Shown here piece after piece: positions 47,736 to 56,893 of a stretch of DNA of 64,000 bases (position 1 is its first letter; each line of letters starts with the position of its first letter). Position numbers and translations under genes: made by a program. The stretch comes from Streptomyces vilmorinianum (GTDB lineage: Bacteria; Actinomycetota; Actinomycetes; Streptomycetales; Streptomycetaceae). Below the pieces are notes generated by a model. That model saw nothing but the letters and a program-made list of their open reading frames with translations, made no database searches and was not told the DNA's origin. The DNA is taken from contig NZ_CP040244.1 in the NCBI RefSeq assembly GCF_005517195.1, positions 4,110,001 to 4,174,000 on the forward strand, read 5' to 3'.

Positions 47736-49169
47736 TCACGAGTCCTGGATACGCCGGAAGGGGTGCTCGGCCTCCAGCGCGAACGCGACCTCCAGCAGCG
47801 TCCGTTCACTGCCGGGGCGTCCGGAGAACATGACGCCGATGGGCAGCCCGTCCTCGGTCGGGCTCGGGGCGGGGACCGAGATCGACGGTGTGCCGACGAC
47901 GTTGTTGAGGGGCGTGAACGCGACGTACGCGAGGATCCGCTCGATCAACGTCGGGTAGGGAACGGTGGGGCTGAGGTGACCGATCGGGGGCGTGGTGTGG
48001 GCGAGTACGGGAGAGAGGACGAGGTCGAGCCCGCGGAACGCAGCCGCGTACGCCTCCCTCGTACGCTTGAGCCGCCGCAGGACGCCCGGAGTGCGCCGCC
48101 AGTTGTCGAGGTACGCATCGCGCAGCCCCCGGCTGAGGCCGTCCATGCGGCGCCGGTCGAAGTCCGCGCCGAGGGTCCTGCCCGTGACCCCGAGAAGGAA
48201 CGACAGCAGCCCCCAGTAGGTGAGGAAGTCGTCGGTGAAGCGGGGGTCGACGGCCAACTCCACGGGCTCCACGGTGTGGCCGAGCCGTTCGAGCGTGGCC
48301 ACGGTCTCCGTGACGGCCGCCCGGGTGGCGGCGTCGGCGTGGACACCGTTCGGCGAGTCCAGCAGGAACCCGATGCGCAGCCGCCGCTCCGAGGGGCCTT
48401 CGACCAGACCCACGGGCGGCAGCTTCGGGTTGCGCCAGTACGTCTCGGCGGCGGCGAGGAACGCGGCGGTGTCCCGTACGGAGCGGCTCACGACGCCGTC
48501 GGAGACGATGTCGAGCGGAAGTTGACGGCTCTGGGCGTTCGCCACGACCCGTCCATGGGTCGGCTTGAGACCGACGAGTCCGCAGCAGGCGGCGGGGATG
48601 CGGATCGAGCCACCGCCGTCGTTGGCGTGCGCGATCGGCACCGCCCCGGCGGCGACGAGCGCCGCGCTGCCGCCCGACGAACCACCCGCCGAGTAGCCCG
48701 TGTTCCACGGGTTGCGAACGGGCTCGGCGCCCTCGTACTCCGTGGTCGGGCTGAACCCGAACTCGGGCAGCCGGGTCTTGCCCAGCACCGTGACGCCGCT
48801 GCTGAGGAACTGCTGGGCGAACGGTGCGTGCCGCCGTGCGGCCCTCGGGGCGAAGGCCGCGCTGCCGTGGCCGGTGGGCAGTCCCCGGTAGTCGGTGTTG
48901 TCCTTGACGAAGGTCGGCACGCCTGCGAAGGCACCGCCCGCGCCGGTGGCGGCCGCCGGGACGTCGACGTACGCCGGGATGTCGGCGTATGCCTGGACCG
49001 CGTTGAGCTGCGCCTCCACCGCCCGTACGCGCTCCGCCGCGTCCCGGGCGACCTCGGCGGCACCGATCTCACCCCGCCGGATCGCGGCGGCGAGACCGAC
49101 GGCGTCGTGCTCTCCCAGGGCGTCGTCCCGGAAGGCGTGCACCCTGGTTCGTTCCTCGAAAGTCGTCAC
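47736..49169 (-). CDS. Amidase (amidase-signature family)
   Basis: A 477-residue amidase-signature hydrolase. The Ser-Ser-Lys triad is visible: the catalytic Lys in VPTFVKDN, and the Gly/Ser-rich signature YSAGGSSGGSAALVAAGAVPIA holding both Ser. It would hydrolyse an amide, substrate unknown; no glutamyl-tRNA amidotransferase partners are nearby. The GTG at 49169 is chosen because GAGGCAGC is upstream and the family N-terminus starts there; the frame runs open another 220 codons without similarity. Confidence 0.85.
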   Translation of the reverse strand: MTTFEERTRVHAFRDDALGEHDAVGLAAAIRRGEIGAAEVARDAAERVRAVEAQLNAVQAYADIPAYVDVPAAATGAGGAFAGVPTFVKDNTDYRGLPTGHGSAAFAPRAARRHAPFAQQFLSSGVTVLGKTRLPEFGFSPTTEYEGAEPVRNPWNTGYSAGGSSGGSAALVAAGAVPIAHANDGGGSIRIPAACCGLVGLKPTHGRVVANAQSRQLPLDIVSDGVVSRSVRDTAAFLAAAETYWRNPKLPPVGLVEGPSERRLRIGFLLDSPNGVHADAATRAAVTETVATLERLGHTVEPVELAVDPRFTDDFLTYWGLLSFLLGVTGRTLGADFDRRRMDGLSRGLRDAYLDNWRRTPGVLRRLKRTREAYAAAFRGLDLVLSPVLAHTTPPIGHLSPTVPYPTLIERILAYVAFTPLNNVVGTPSISVPAPSPTEDGLPIGVMFSGRPGSERTLLEVAFALEAEHPFRRIQDS

Positions 49170-49285
49170 CGCTGCCTCAGCCCCCGCCGTGTGGTTGGTT
49201 GCCCCCCCATCATTGCTTACCGATGGGTAACACGCGAAGGAGTGCGCGCACCAAACTGGTGATCGAAACCCGGCTCGGGGGTCGC

Positions 49286-49374
49286 TATGATCGTCCGCAG
49301 CAAGGCCGTAGCGCAGAGGTCGTCGCGCCCACGCATCGAGCTGGAGGACGTCGGTTCGAATCCGACCGGTCTTG
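49286..49374 (+). tRNA. tRNA-like sequence, irregular anticodon arm
   Basis: Bases 49302-49374 show a clean acceptor stem (AAGGCCG with CGGTCTT, 7 pairs, one G-T), TA at positions 8-9, a D arm with GCGC stem and GG in its loop, and a perfect T arm (GTCGG-TTCGAAT-CCGAC). The anticodon arm is abnormal: CCACGCATCGAGCTGG forms only a bulged stem (CCA-c-GC with GCTGG) and a short loop, with CGA after a T as the apparent anticodon. TATGAT at 49286-49291 could be its -10. There is no encoded CCA, as is common in Streptomyces. It may be a decayed tRNA or a non-canonical tRNA-like RNA. Confidence 0.45.
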
Positions 49375-49431
49375 CGCCTACTTGATGTCGACGCGGACGC
49401 CGGGCCCCGGCGAAGGACCGGTGGAGTGGTG

Positions 49432-50640
49432 ATGACCCAGCCGACAACGCCCGTACGCTGCCCCGCGATCGAGCACCCGGATCTGCCGCTCGCCGACCCC
49501 GCGGAGCTCGGGCCGCTGATGGACCGTCTCACGGACGCGCGGCCCGTCGGCGACGACGAGACCTTCCCGCTCGGCACCCTGCGTGCCGACGGCCGTGTGG
49601 ATCTGTGCAAGCAGGGACTCGGCCCCGACGGCGCCGCCCGGCTGCTGCCCGTCGCCACCGCGTCCCCGCACGCCGCCCACCTGCTCCTCGGCACCAACTC
49701 CCTCGGCGACGACGGTGTCCGGTCGGTCGCCGACGCCCTGGTCGCGGCGCGGGACACCGACGCCGAAGCGGACACGGACACGGACGCGGACACGGACACG
49801 GACACGGACACGGACGCCTCCCACGGGATCCACACCCTCTACCTCGGCTGCAACCGCATCGGGCCGGCCGGCGTGACCGCCCTCGCCGAGGCCCTCGCCG
49901 ACGACACGACCGTCCGCGCCCTGTGGCTCAAGCGCAACCCCGTCCTGGAGACCGGCGCCCGCACCCTCGCCGGGCTGCTGCGCCGTAACACGTCGCTGCG
50001 CACCCTCGACCTCGTCAACTCCGGCATCGGACCCGCGGGCGTACGGGTCCTTCTCGACGCCCTGCTGGATCGCGAAGCCCCGCTCGAACGGCTCTTCCTC
50101 GGCGGCAACGGCCTGACCGCAGCCGACGCGCCGCTGCTCGCCGCCCTCGTCCGCGACGCCGGCGTCCGCGAGCTCTACCTGACGGCCAACCACCTCGGGG
50201 ACGGGGGCACCGCCGTCCTGGCCGCCGCGACCGACCCCGCCCGGCCCGTACGGCTCGGCCTCGGCGGCAACGGCATCGGCCCCGAGGGCGCGCGTGCCCT
50301 CGCCGACGCCCTCGACGGCATCGAGACCCTCGACCTCGGCCGGGCCATGTCCGAACGCAGCCTCGGCTCCCCCGGCAACGCCACCGGCGACGACGGCGCC
50401 CAGGCCCTGGCCGCGGCCCTGCCCGGCAGCCCGCTGCGCCGTCTCGAACTGCGTCACACCGGTATCACCGGCCGCGGCGCGAAGAGCCTGCTCGCCGCTC
50501 TGCCCGACGGGCACCGCCTCGAGTACGTGGGCCTCGGCCCCGGCCTGCCCCGCCGCGTCAAGCGGTCCTTCGCCGAGCGGCTGCGCCCCGCCCGGCCCAC
50601 CCACCCCGACCTGCGCGCGATCGGCAGCGTGTACCGATGA
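49432..50640 (+). CDS. Leucine-rich repeat protein (RNI type)
   Basis: A 402-residue protein with repeats of the ribonuclease-inhibitor type (IHTLYLGCNRIGPAGVTALAEAL, LRTLDLVNSGIGPAGVRVLLDAL, VRELYLTANHLGDGGTAVLAAA and others), about ten in all. An acidic Asp-Thr run (about residues 114-128) coded by a 6-bp repeat interrupts the second repeat. GGAG lies about 7 nt before the ATG. It is the first gene of a four-gene operon (next start overlaps by 4 nt) and is probably a scaffold or recognition subunit for the ATPase downstream. Confidence 0.85.
   Translation: MTQPTTPVRCPAIEHPDLPLADPAELGPLMDRLTDARPVGDDETFPLGTLRADGRVDLCKQGLGPDGAARLLPVATASPHAAHLLLGTNSLGDDGVRSVADALVAARDTDAEADTDTDADTDTDTDTDASHGIHTLYLGCNRIGPAGVTALAEALADDTTVRALWLKRNPVLETGARTLAGLLRRNTSLRTLDLVNSGIGPAGVRVLLDALLDREAPLERLFLGGNGLTAADAPLLAALVRDAGVRELYLTANHLGDGGTAVLAAATDPARPVRLGLGGNGIGPEGARALADALDGIETLDLGRAMSERSLGSPGNATGDDGAQALAAALPGSPLRRLELRHTGITGRGAKSLLAALPDGHRLEYVGLGPGLPRRVKRSFAERLRPARPTHPDLRAIGSVYR
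49771..49815 (+). repeat. GACACG hexanucleotide repeat in the LRR gene
   Basis: About seven and a half units of GACACG (one GACGCG variant) code for a Asp-Thr run. Length changes in steps of six bases would keep the frame. Confidence 0.8.
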
Positions 50641-52511
50641 GCCCCCGCCCGATGCCGCCCGGGGCCCTCTCTCCCGAGGACGCCGCCGGCTGGGCCCGCG
50701 TCCGCCGCTACGCCGTCCCGCGCTGGATGATCGAACGCGCCACGGAAGCACGCCTGGCCGGTGACTGGAAGGCCGCCTGCGCCGCGGCCGCGGTGGACGT
50801 CCCGGAGGACGACCTCGCCCCGGAGCGGATCGCCGACCGGTACGGCCCCGACGTGGCCGCCCGGGTGGCCGACGACCTGCGCCACCTGGCCCCGGACCTG
50901 CTGCGCTGGCACCTGCCGCGCGTCCTCGGCGGCCACACCACCATCACCCCCGGCCGGCGCGTCGTTCTCGCCTCGTACGGGAGCACGGGCCCCGTCCTGT
51001 CGCTCACCACCTCCCCGATGCTGGAAGGACCGCAGCGGCTCCCTCTGCACTTCGGTCCGGCCCGCACGCCCGGGCGCGACCTGCTCCACGGCCTGACGTA
51101 CACCACCGAGGACTGGACCGCCGCCCGCCGCTTCTGGGACGTCCGCCACACCGGCGAACTGCGGTACAGCGCGGGCCCCGCCGACTCCGGCCGCCTGCCG
51201 TTCCTGCACCCGGACGGCACCCCGCTCACGCCCGAGGAGCTGCCGGCCGAGGACCCGGGGAGCGCCGACCCGGCCGCCCGCGCCGAGTGGGTCGCCGTGC
51301 TCCAGGCCCGCGGCGCCCACGCCGAGGCGTTCGCCGCCGCCGGACTCGACCTCGACCTCACCTCCCCGCCGCAGGGCCCGCGCTCCTACCGTCAGCTCGA
51401 CGTCGCCGAACTCATCCGGCACGGCGCTCACGACCTCACGCGCCTGGCCCCCGAGATCCGCCTCCTTCAACGCGCCGGACGCGGCACGCGTTTCCGCATA
51501 CCCGTGGACTGGCGCGGCCACCTGCGGATCGAACTCGACCCCGCGGACGCCGACGGGGCACCGGCGCGCGTCACCGGCCACGAACGCGAGGAGCAGGGCG
51601 TCCCCCTGCTGCCCCGATACGCCTGGCAGCGACTGCCCGACATCGGTCTGCTGCGCGCGGGCCGGATCCGGCCCGAGGACCTGCACCCGCTGGTCGCCGC
51701 CGCCCTGTTCCCGCAGGCCGGAACCGCCGCCGGCCCGCCCGGGCCGACCCCGCCCGCGCCGGTACGCGTCCGCTGCGGCGGCACATGGCACGAGGTCGTG
51801 TCCAGGAACGGCGTGCTCGACGTCCCGCACACCGAGCAGGAGCGGCAGCGCGAACTCGCCCTGCGCGCCTTCGGTGGAACCGTCAGCGGCTGCTTCGCCA
51901 CCCAGCACGCCTGGACCAGCGGCGAGGGACGGCTGCCCCGCGCGCTGCGGGAGCAGCGGCGCGAGCTGTTCCAGCACGTCCAGCACGGGGACGCCCCCGC
52001 CGTACTGGCGCTGCTCGACGCCGGAACGGACCCGCACGTCCGCGACCGCACCGGACGCGGCCTGCTGCACGTCCTCCACCTGCTCGACCACCGGGAGCTG
52101 CTGCCGCGCCTGTTGGCCGCCGGGCTCGACCTGGAGGCGAAGGACACGACGTGCCGCACGCCGCTCCAGAGCGCCGTCCACAACGGAGGGTCCGCGGCAC
52201 TGGTCAGGGACCTCCTCGACGCCGGGGCCAGGATCGACGTGACCGACGAGATGGAGCTCTCCCTCGCCCAGGTGATCCGCCGTTACGACCGGACGGACCT
52301 GATGTTCCTGCGTCGCCGCGTGCTGAAGGAGCACCCGGGCATCGGCTCGGAGTGGTTCGACGACTACATGAGCGAACGGGACGCCGAGCCCGACTGGGAC
52401 GAGGACGAGGACGAAGACAAGGACGAGGACGGGGACGAGGACGGGAACGGGGACGGGGACGGGGACGGGGACGAAGAGCCGACCGCAGAGGACGAGGACA
52501 TCCACGCATGA
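50637..52511 (+). CDS. Ankyrin-repeat protein with acidic tail
   Basis: A 624-residue protein. The N-terminal ~420 residues are not recognised; they begin with a helical part (PRWMIERATEARLAGDW) and include a beta-rich stretch. Residues ~440-545 hold ankyrin repeats (FQHVQHGDAPAVLALLDAGTDPHVRDRTGRGLLH ..., RTPLQSAVHNGGSAALVRDLLDAGARID). The last ~35 residues are almost all Asp/Glu with some Gly, coded by a GACGAGGAC-type repeat. Start and stop overlap the LRR and ATPase genes (ATGA). It likely binds other subunits or the operon's target. Confidence 0.83.
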   Translation: MSPRPMPPGALSPEDAAGWARVRRYAVPRWMIERATEARLAGDWKAACAAAAVDVPEDDLAPERIADRYGPDVAARVADDLRHLAPDLLRWHLPRVLGGHTTITPGRRVVLASYGSTGPVLSLTTSPMLEGPQRLPLHFGPARTPGRDLLHGLTYTTEDWTAARRFWDVRHTGELRYSAGPADSGRLPFLHPDGTPLTPEELPAEDPGSADPAARAEWVAVLQARGAHAEAFAAAGLDLDLTSPPQGPRSYRQLDVAELIRHGAHDLTRLAPEIRLLQRAGRGTRFRIPVDWRGHLRIELDPADADGAPARVTGHEREEQGVPLLPRYAWQRLPDIGLLRAGRIRPEDLHPLVAAALFPQAGTAAGPPGPTPPAPVRVRCGGTWHEVVSRNGVLDVPHTEQERQRELALRAFGGTVSGCFATQHAWTSGEGRLPRALREQRRELFQHVQHGDAPAVLALLDAGTDPHVRDRTGRGLLHVLHLLDHRELLPRLLAAGLDLEAKDTTCRTPLQSAVHNGGSAALVRDLLDAGARIDVTDEMELSLAQVIRRYDRTDLMFLRRRVLKEHPGIGSEWFDDYMSERDAEPDWDEDEDEDKDEDGDEDGNGDGDGDGDEEPTAEDEDIHA

Positions 52512-53704
52512 CCGGTTCGCTTCCCGTTCCCGCCGCTCTCGCCGCGGCCGACGCCCTCAACGCGCGCATACGCGTCACCCGCACCGAAGCGGCCGGCAAC
52601 CCCCAACTGGAGGCCCTCGCACTGGCCGTGACGGCGAACCAGCCGGTACTGCTCTGGGGCGAGCCCGGCATCGGCAAGTCCGCCGGCATGGAACAGCTCG
52701 CCGCCGCCCTCGGCGTCCACCTGGAGACGGTCGTCGCCAGCGTCCACGAGCCGTCCGACTTCGCCGGGCTGCCGATCGTCGGCGACGACCCGGCCGCCTC
52801 CGGCGTTCCGATGGCCCCGCCGGACTGGGCCGTCCGACTCGCGCGCACCGGGCACGGACTGCTGTTCTTCGACGAGTTGTCCTCGGCGCCGCCCGCCGTG
52901 CAGGCCGCCCTGCTGCGGGTGGTCCTCGAGCGCCGGGTCGGCAGCCTGGCCCTTCCGGAGTCGGTACGGATCGTCGCCGCCGCCAACCCGCCGTCCAGCG
53001 CGGCCGACGGCTGGCACCTCAGCCCGCCGCTCGCCAACCGCTTCGTCCACCTCGACTGGACGCACGACCCGCGCACCGTGGCCCGCGGCATGGCCGGCAC
53101 CTGGCCCGAGACCGTGCTGCCGATGGTGGACCCCGCGCGCGCGTCCGGCGCGGTCGCCCGGGCCCGCGGCGTGATCTCCGGCTTCCTGACCGCCCGCCCC
53201 GGCCTCGTCCACCACATGCCGAAGGAGGCCGAGGGCCGCGGCCGCGCCTGGCCCTCCCCGCGCACCTGGGAGATGGCGCTGCGCCTGCTCGCCGCCGGGT
53301 ACGCGTCCGGCGCCGGACGCGAGGCGCAGGCCGCCGCCCTGATGGGGGCCGTCGGCGAGGCGGCCGGCATCGAACTCCTTTCGTACCTGGAGAACCTCGA
53401 TCTGCCCGATCCGGACCGGGTGCTCGCCGACCCGTCGGCCTTCGCGCTGCCCGAACGCGGCGACCGCCAGCTCGCGTTCCTCATCGCCGTGGTCGCCGCC
53501 GTGCAGAGCGAACCAACCCGTTCCCGCTGGGAGGCGGGCTGGGACGTCCTCGCCAAGGCCGTGGACGCCGGAGTGCCCGACGTGGCCGCGCGGGCCGCCC
53601 GCGACCTCGCCGCGATGCGCGAGCCCGAGTGGCCGATCCCGTCCGGGATCGACGCCTTCCTGGAACTGCTCCAGCTCGCCGGCGCCCTGCCGGGCGCGCG
53701 CTGA
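52508..53704 (+). CDS. MoxR-type AAA+ ATPase
   Basis: A 398-residue AAA+ ATPase. Walker A is GEPGIGKS (residues 51-58), Walker B LLFFDELSSAP, sensor 1 IVAAANPPSSA, and an arginine-finger-like LANRFVHLDW follows. This matches MoxR/RavA-class ATPases, which act as chaperones for VWA partners. The ATG overlaps the ankyrin stop, and the VWA gene follows 14 bp on, the classical MoxR-VWA arrangement. Confidence 0.9.
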   Translation: MTGSLPVPAALAAADALNARIRVTRTEAAGNPQLEALALAVTANQPVLLWGEPGIGKSAGMEQLAAALGVHLETVVASVHEPSDFAGLPIVGDDPAASGVPMAPPDWAVRLARTGHGLLFFDELSSAPPAVQAALLRVVLERRVGSLALPESVRIVAAANPPSSAADGWHLSPPLANRFVHLDWTHDPRTVARGMAGTWPETVLPMVDPARASGAVARARGVISGFLTARPGLVHHMPKEAEGRGRAWPSPRTWEMALRLLAAGYASGAGREAQAAALMGAVGEAAGIELLSYLENLDLPDPDRVLADPSAFALPERGDRQLAFLIAVVAAVQSEPTRSRWEAGWDVLAKAVDAGVPDVAARAARDLAAMREPEWPIPSGIDAFLELLQLAGALPGAR

Positions 53705-53718
53705 CCGGCCGCCGTCCC

Positions 53719-54930
53719 GTGACCGCCGCCCTGGGGCCGGCCGACGCGCTGGACCGCGCCAAGCTGCTGGCCGCGCGGTACAAGGCCGCCGAGGCACGCC
53801 CGTACCTCGCCTCCGCGCTGTACGCCCTGACGGTCGTCGTCTCGGAGCAGGTGCGCACTATGGCCGTCGACCGGTACTGGCGCTGCTACGTCGCCCCCGC
53901 CTTCGTCGAGGCCACGGACGTCGAGGAGCTGGCCGGCGTGTGGATCCACGAGGCGTCGCACCTTCTGCGCGACCACCACGGGCGCGCCGACCGGCTGTCC
54001 GCGGCCGATCAGCGCGACCGCCTGAGGGTCAACATCGCCCAGGACTGCGAGATCAACGACGACCTGATCTCCGACGGACTGCGGCTGCCCGAAGGGCGCA
54101 TGGAGCCGCGCCTGTTCGGCCTGCCGGTGGGTGGACTCTTCGAGGAGTACCTGCCGGGCATCCCGGCCACGTCCCAGCACGCGGTGGACTGCGGGTCCGG
54201 CGCGCACGGCGTCCCGGCACCCTGGGACCTGGGGGAGAACGGCGGCGAGGGCGTGGCCGGTCTCGGCCCCGTGGAGGCCGAGGCCCTGCGTCGCCAGACC
54301 GCCCAGGCCGTCCGCGCCCACCAGCGCTCGCGGGGATCGGTCCCGGCGGGCTGGCGGCGCTGGGCGGAGGAGGTCCTGGAACCAACGGTCGACTGGCGCA
54401 AGGCACTGACCGGAGCCGTCCGCGAGGCGGCGGCGTGGGCGGGCGGTGCGGTCGACTACACCTACCGGCGCCCGTCGCGCCGCACTCCGGCCCTGGGCGG
54501 CCGGGTGGTGCTGCCCAGCCTGCGCCGGCCACTGCCGCGCGTGGCGATCGTCGTCGACACCTCGGGTTCGATGGGTGAGGACGATCTCGCGGCCGCGCTC
54601 GCCGAGGTGTCGGGCGTGCTGCGCGAGGTGGGGGTCGGCGGCAACCGGGTCGCCGTCCTCGCCTGCGACGCCGATGTCCACGCCGTCGCCAGGGTGACCG
54701 CCGTCGACCAGGTCGAACTGGCGGGCGGCGGCGGGACGGACATGACCGTCGGCATCCGCACGGCGCTCGCCGCGCCCGAACCACCGAACATCGTCGTCGT
54801 GCTCACCGACGGATACACCCCCTGGCCCCCGGAGCCCGTCTCCTGCCGCCTCATCGTCGCCCTGATCGGCGAGGACGCCCCGCAGCCTCCTGCCTGGGCG
54901 GAGACCGTACGGATCACCCCGACCCGCTGA
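53719..54930 (+). CDS. VWA protein with N-terminal HExxH domain (DUF2201 type)
   Basis: A 403-residue protein with two domains. The N-terminal half contains HEASH (residues 77-81), a zinc-peptidase-type motif, in the helix VEELAGVWIHEASHLLRDHHGRADRL. The C-terminal part is a VWA domain with MIDAS DTSGSMGEDD (Asp280), then GGGGTDMTVGI and VVVLTDGYTPWP. This matches the DUF2201 VWA-like family found next to MoxR ATPases. It starts with a GTG 14 nt after the ATPase stop. It is the likely effector or protease of the operon. Confidence 0.88.
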   Translation: MTAALGPADALDRAKLLAARYKAAEARPYLASALYALTVVVSEQVRTMAVDRYWRCYVAPAFVEATDVEELAGVWIHEASHLLRDHHGRADRLSAADQRDRLRVNIAQDCEINDDLISDGLRLPEGRMEPRLFGLPVGGLFEEYLPGIPATSQHAVDCGSGAHGVPAPWDLGENGGEGVAGLGPVEAEALRRQTAQAVRAHQRSRGSVPAGWRRWAEEVLEPTVDWRKALTGAVREAAAWAGGAVDYTYRRPSRRTPALGGRVVLPSLRRPLPRVAIVVDTSGSMGEDDLAAALAEVSGVLREVGVGGNRVAVLACDADVHAVARVTAVDQVELAGGGGTDMTVGIRTALAAPEPPNIVVVLTDGYTPWPPEPVSCRLIVALIGEDAPQPPAWAETVRITPTR

Positions 54931-55047
54931 CGGCGCCCCCTCGCGGGTGCGAAGTCGCCGCCCCGCGCCGGGTCCTGTCGCCCCGGAGCAGGAGCCTTCC
55001 TCGGACTGACGCGTGAGCGACGACGTGACGGGCGGCGTGACGGGCGG

Positions 55048-55077
55048 GCGGGGCCGGAGCCGTACCTCCGGCCCCGC
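55048..55077. terminator. Strong bidirectional terminator hairpin
   Basis: A perfect 12-bp stem (GCGGGGCCGGAG / CTCCGGCCCCGC) with the 6-nt loop CCGTAC separates the VWA operon (+, ends 54930) from the kinase operon (-, ends 55100). Confidence 0.75.
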
Positions 55078-55099
55078 AGAGCTGCCACCGGCCGTCGCG

Positions 55100-56782
55100 T
55101 CAGGACGCGGCGTAGGTCGACACGACCTTGCCGCCGGTGTCGGCGGCCAGGTAGCCGACGGCGCGGTAGTCGTTGGTGAGGTAGAAGCGCAGCGTGGGCC
55201 GGTCCTCGTTGAAGGTCCAGCGGTCGACGATGACGTAGCGCAAGGTCGGGTTCTCCACCTTGAGTTCACGCTCGCCGCGCTTCATCAGCGCGGGAAGGCT
55301 GTCCCACGGCATGGCGGCCATGTCGAGCGGCTGCTCGTCCGGGGAATCGGCGTCGATGGTGCCGCCGGGGCCGGTCTTGCGGGCGACGCCGTCGCGGTAC
55401 TCGTACGCGTCGTAGGTCTTCGCGCCGGGCCGGGTGGGGATGTCCGCCAGGGCGTAGTTCTCGTAGATCGTCAGTTCCTTCATCGTCGTGGTCCCGCTGG
55501 CCTTCCGGAACGCCTCGATGACGGTGCGGACCCTCGCCGTCGTGAGGAGTGTGCCGCCGGCCGCGGGGACGGTCGTGGCCGTGGGTGCGGTGGTGCCGGG
55601 AGTCGGGGTGCGGCCGCCCGCGCTGGCGCTGGGCGTGGTGCCTCCCTTCGCCCCGGTCTCCCTGCCGTCTCCGCCCGGGAGCAGGTTCACGACACCCACG
55701 ACCGCGGCGGCCGCCAGCGCGAGGGAGACGGCGAGGGTGGTGACACGCCTGCGCGGCCGGGACGGAAGGGAAGGACGGGAAGGAGAGGTGGGGGGAGGTA
55801 CGGGCGGGCCGAAGCCTCCGCTCGGCGAGGGATGGCCGGGCGACGGGACGGTCGGCGGCCCGTAAGCGGGGTGGGGGTACGGCGCGACGTACGGCCCAGG
55901 GGGCGCAGCTGCCCCGGCGCCGGGATGCCGGGCCTCGGCCTCGACCTCGGCAGCCGCGAGCAGCTCTTCCAGGCGTGCTCCATCGGGCCGGAGTGCGGGA
56001 TCGCGCACCAGGAGCTGGGTGAGGACGGGCGCCAGCGCGCCTGACCTCACGGGTACGGGGATCGGGTCGTCGAGCACCGCGACCACGGTCGCCAGGCTGG
56101 TGGCGCGGCGCAGCGGGTGATGGCCCTCGGCCGCCACGTACAGCAGCATGCCGAGCGACCACAGGTCGGAGGCCGGGTTGCCCTCCTCGCCCCGCACCCG
56201 CTCGGGGGCGATGAATTCGGGGGAACCGATCAGGTCACCGGTGGAGGTGAGCCGGGACGTCGCCTCGCTGAACACGGCGATGCCGAAGTCCGTGAGCACG
56301 GCGCTGCCGTCGGGGCGGAGCAGGACATTGGCCGGCTTCACGTCCCGGTGCTGGATGCCGGCGGCGTGGGCGGCGCGCAGGGCGGACAGGACCTGGCGAC
56401 CGAGGGTGAGGACGTCGGGGACCGGCATGGGCCCCTCGGCGAGGCGGTCGTACATCGAGCGGCCCTCGACGAGTTCCATCACGATCCACGGGTGCGAGCC
56501 GTCCTGGGGCTCGACGATGTGATGGATCGTCACGACGTGCGGATTCGACAGCCGCGCCAGCGCCCGGGCCTCACGGACGGCCCGTTCGCGCAGTTGCGCG
56601 CCGAGTCCGGGGGTCGCCTCCTCGACGACGGGGTCGGGCGGTCGGACCTCCTTGAGGGCGACGTCACGGTGAAGGGCGATGTCGCGCGCTCGCCAGACGG
56701 TGCCCATGCCGCCGCTGCCAAGACGGGAGATCAGTTGGAACCGTCCGTCGACCAGGGGTCTTCGGTCGTCACTCGTACTCAT
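55100..56782 (-). CDS. Membrane Ser/Thr protein kinase (PknB type)
   Basis: A 560-residue kinase with all catalytic parts: Gly-loop LGSGGMGTVW, Lys44 (VALKEV), HRDVKPANVLL (Asp147) and TDFGIAV (Asp165). A Pro-rich linker (~285-345) leads to one membrane segment (~350-370) and an extracytoplasmic domain of ~180 residues that resembles conserved Streptomyces sensor parts (MKELTIYENYALADIPTRPGAKTYD, YVIVDRWTFNEDRPTLRFYLTNDY). It is the last gene of the minus-strand operon that begins at 63592, after a gap of 111 bp from the pseudokinase gene. Confidence 0.9.
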   Translation of the reverse strand: MSTSDDRRPLVDGRFQLISRLGSGGMGTVWRARDIALHRDVALKEVRPPDPVVEEATPGLGAQLRERAVREARALARLSNPHVVTIHHIVEPQDGSHPWIVMELVEGRSMYDRLAEGPMPVPDVLTLGRQVLSALRAAHAAGIQHRDVKPANVLLRPDGSAVLTDFGIAVFSEATSRLTSTGDLIGSPEFIAPERVRGEEGNPASDLWSLGMLLYVAAEGHHPLRRATSLATVVAVLDDPIPVPVRSGALAPVLTQLLVRDPALRPDGARLEELLAAAEVEAEARHPGAGAAAPPGPYVAPYPHPAYGPPTVPSPGHPSPSGGFGPPVPPPTSPSRPSLPSRPRRRVTTLAVSLALAAAAVVGVVNLLPGGDGRETGAKGGTTPSASAGGRTPTPGTTAPTATTVPAAGGTLLTTARVRTVIEAFRKASGTTTMKELTIYENYALADIPTRPGAKTYDAYEYRDGVARKTGPGGTIDADSPDEQPLDMAAMPWDSLPALMKRGERELKVENPTLRYVIVDRWTFNEDRPTLRFYLTNDYRAVGYLAADTGGKVVSTYAAS

Positions 56783-56893
56783 GGGCGGTCATGGTATGCG
56801 GTGCCGGTGACAGGCTCGTCCTCGTCCTCGTCCTCGCCCGCGTCGGCGGCGGCGGCGGATCTTCCGACTGCGGACGGCACCGAGGCCCTCGCA

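Noticed and set aside
49302..49374. Ordinary tRNA-Ser(CGA)
   Set aside because: Ser tRNAs need a long variable arm and the anticodon stem here does not pair properly, so no amino acid is assigned.
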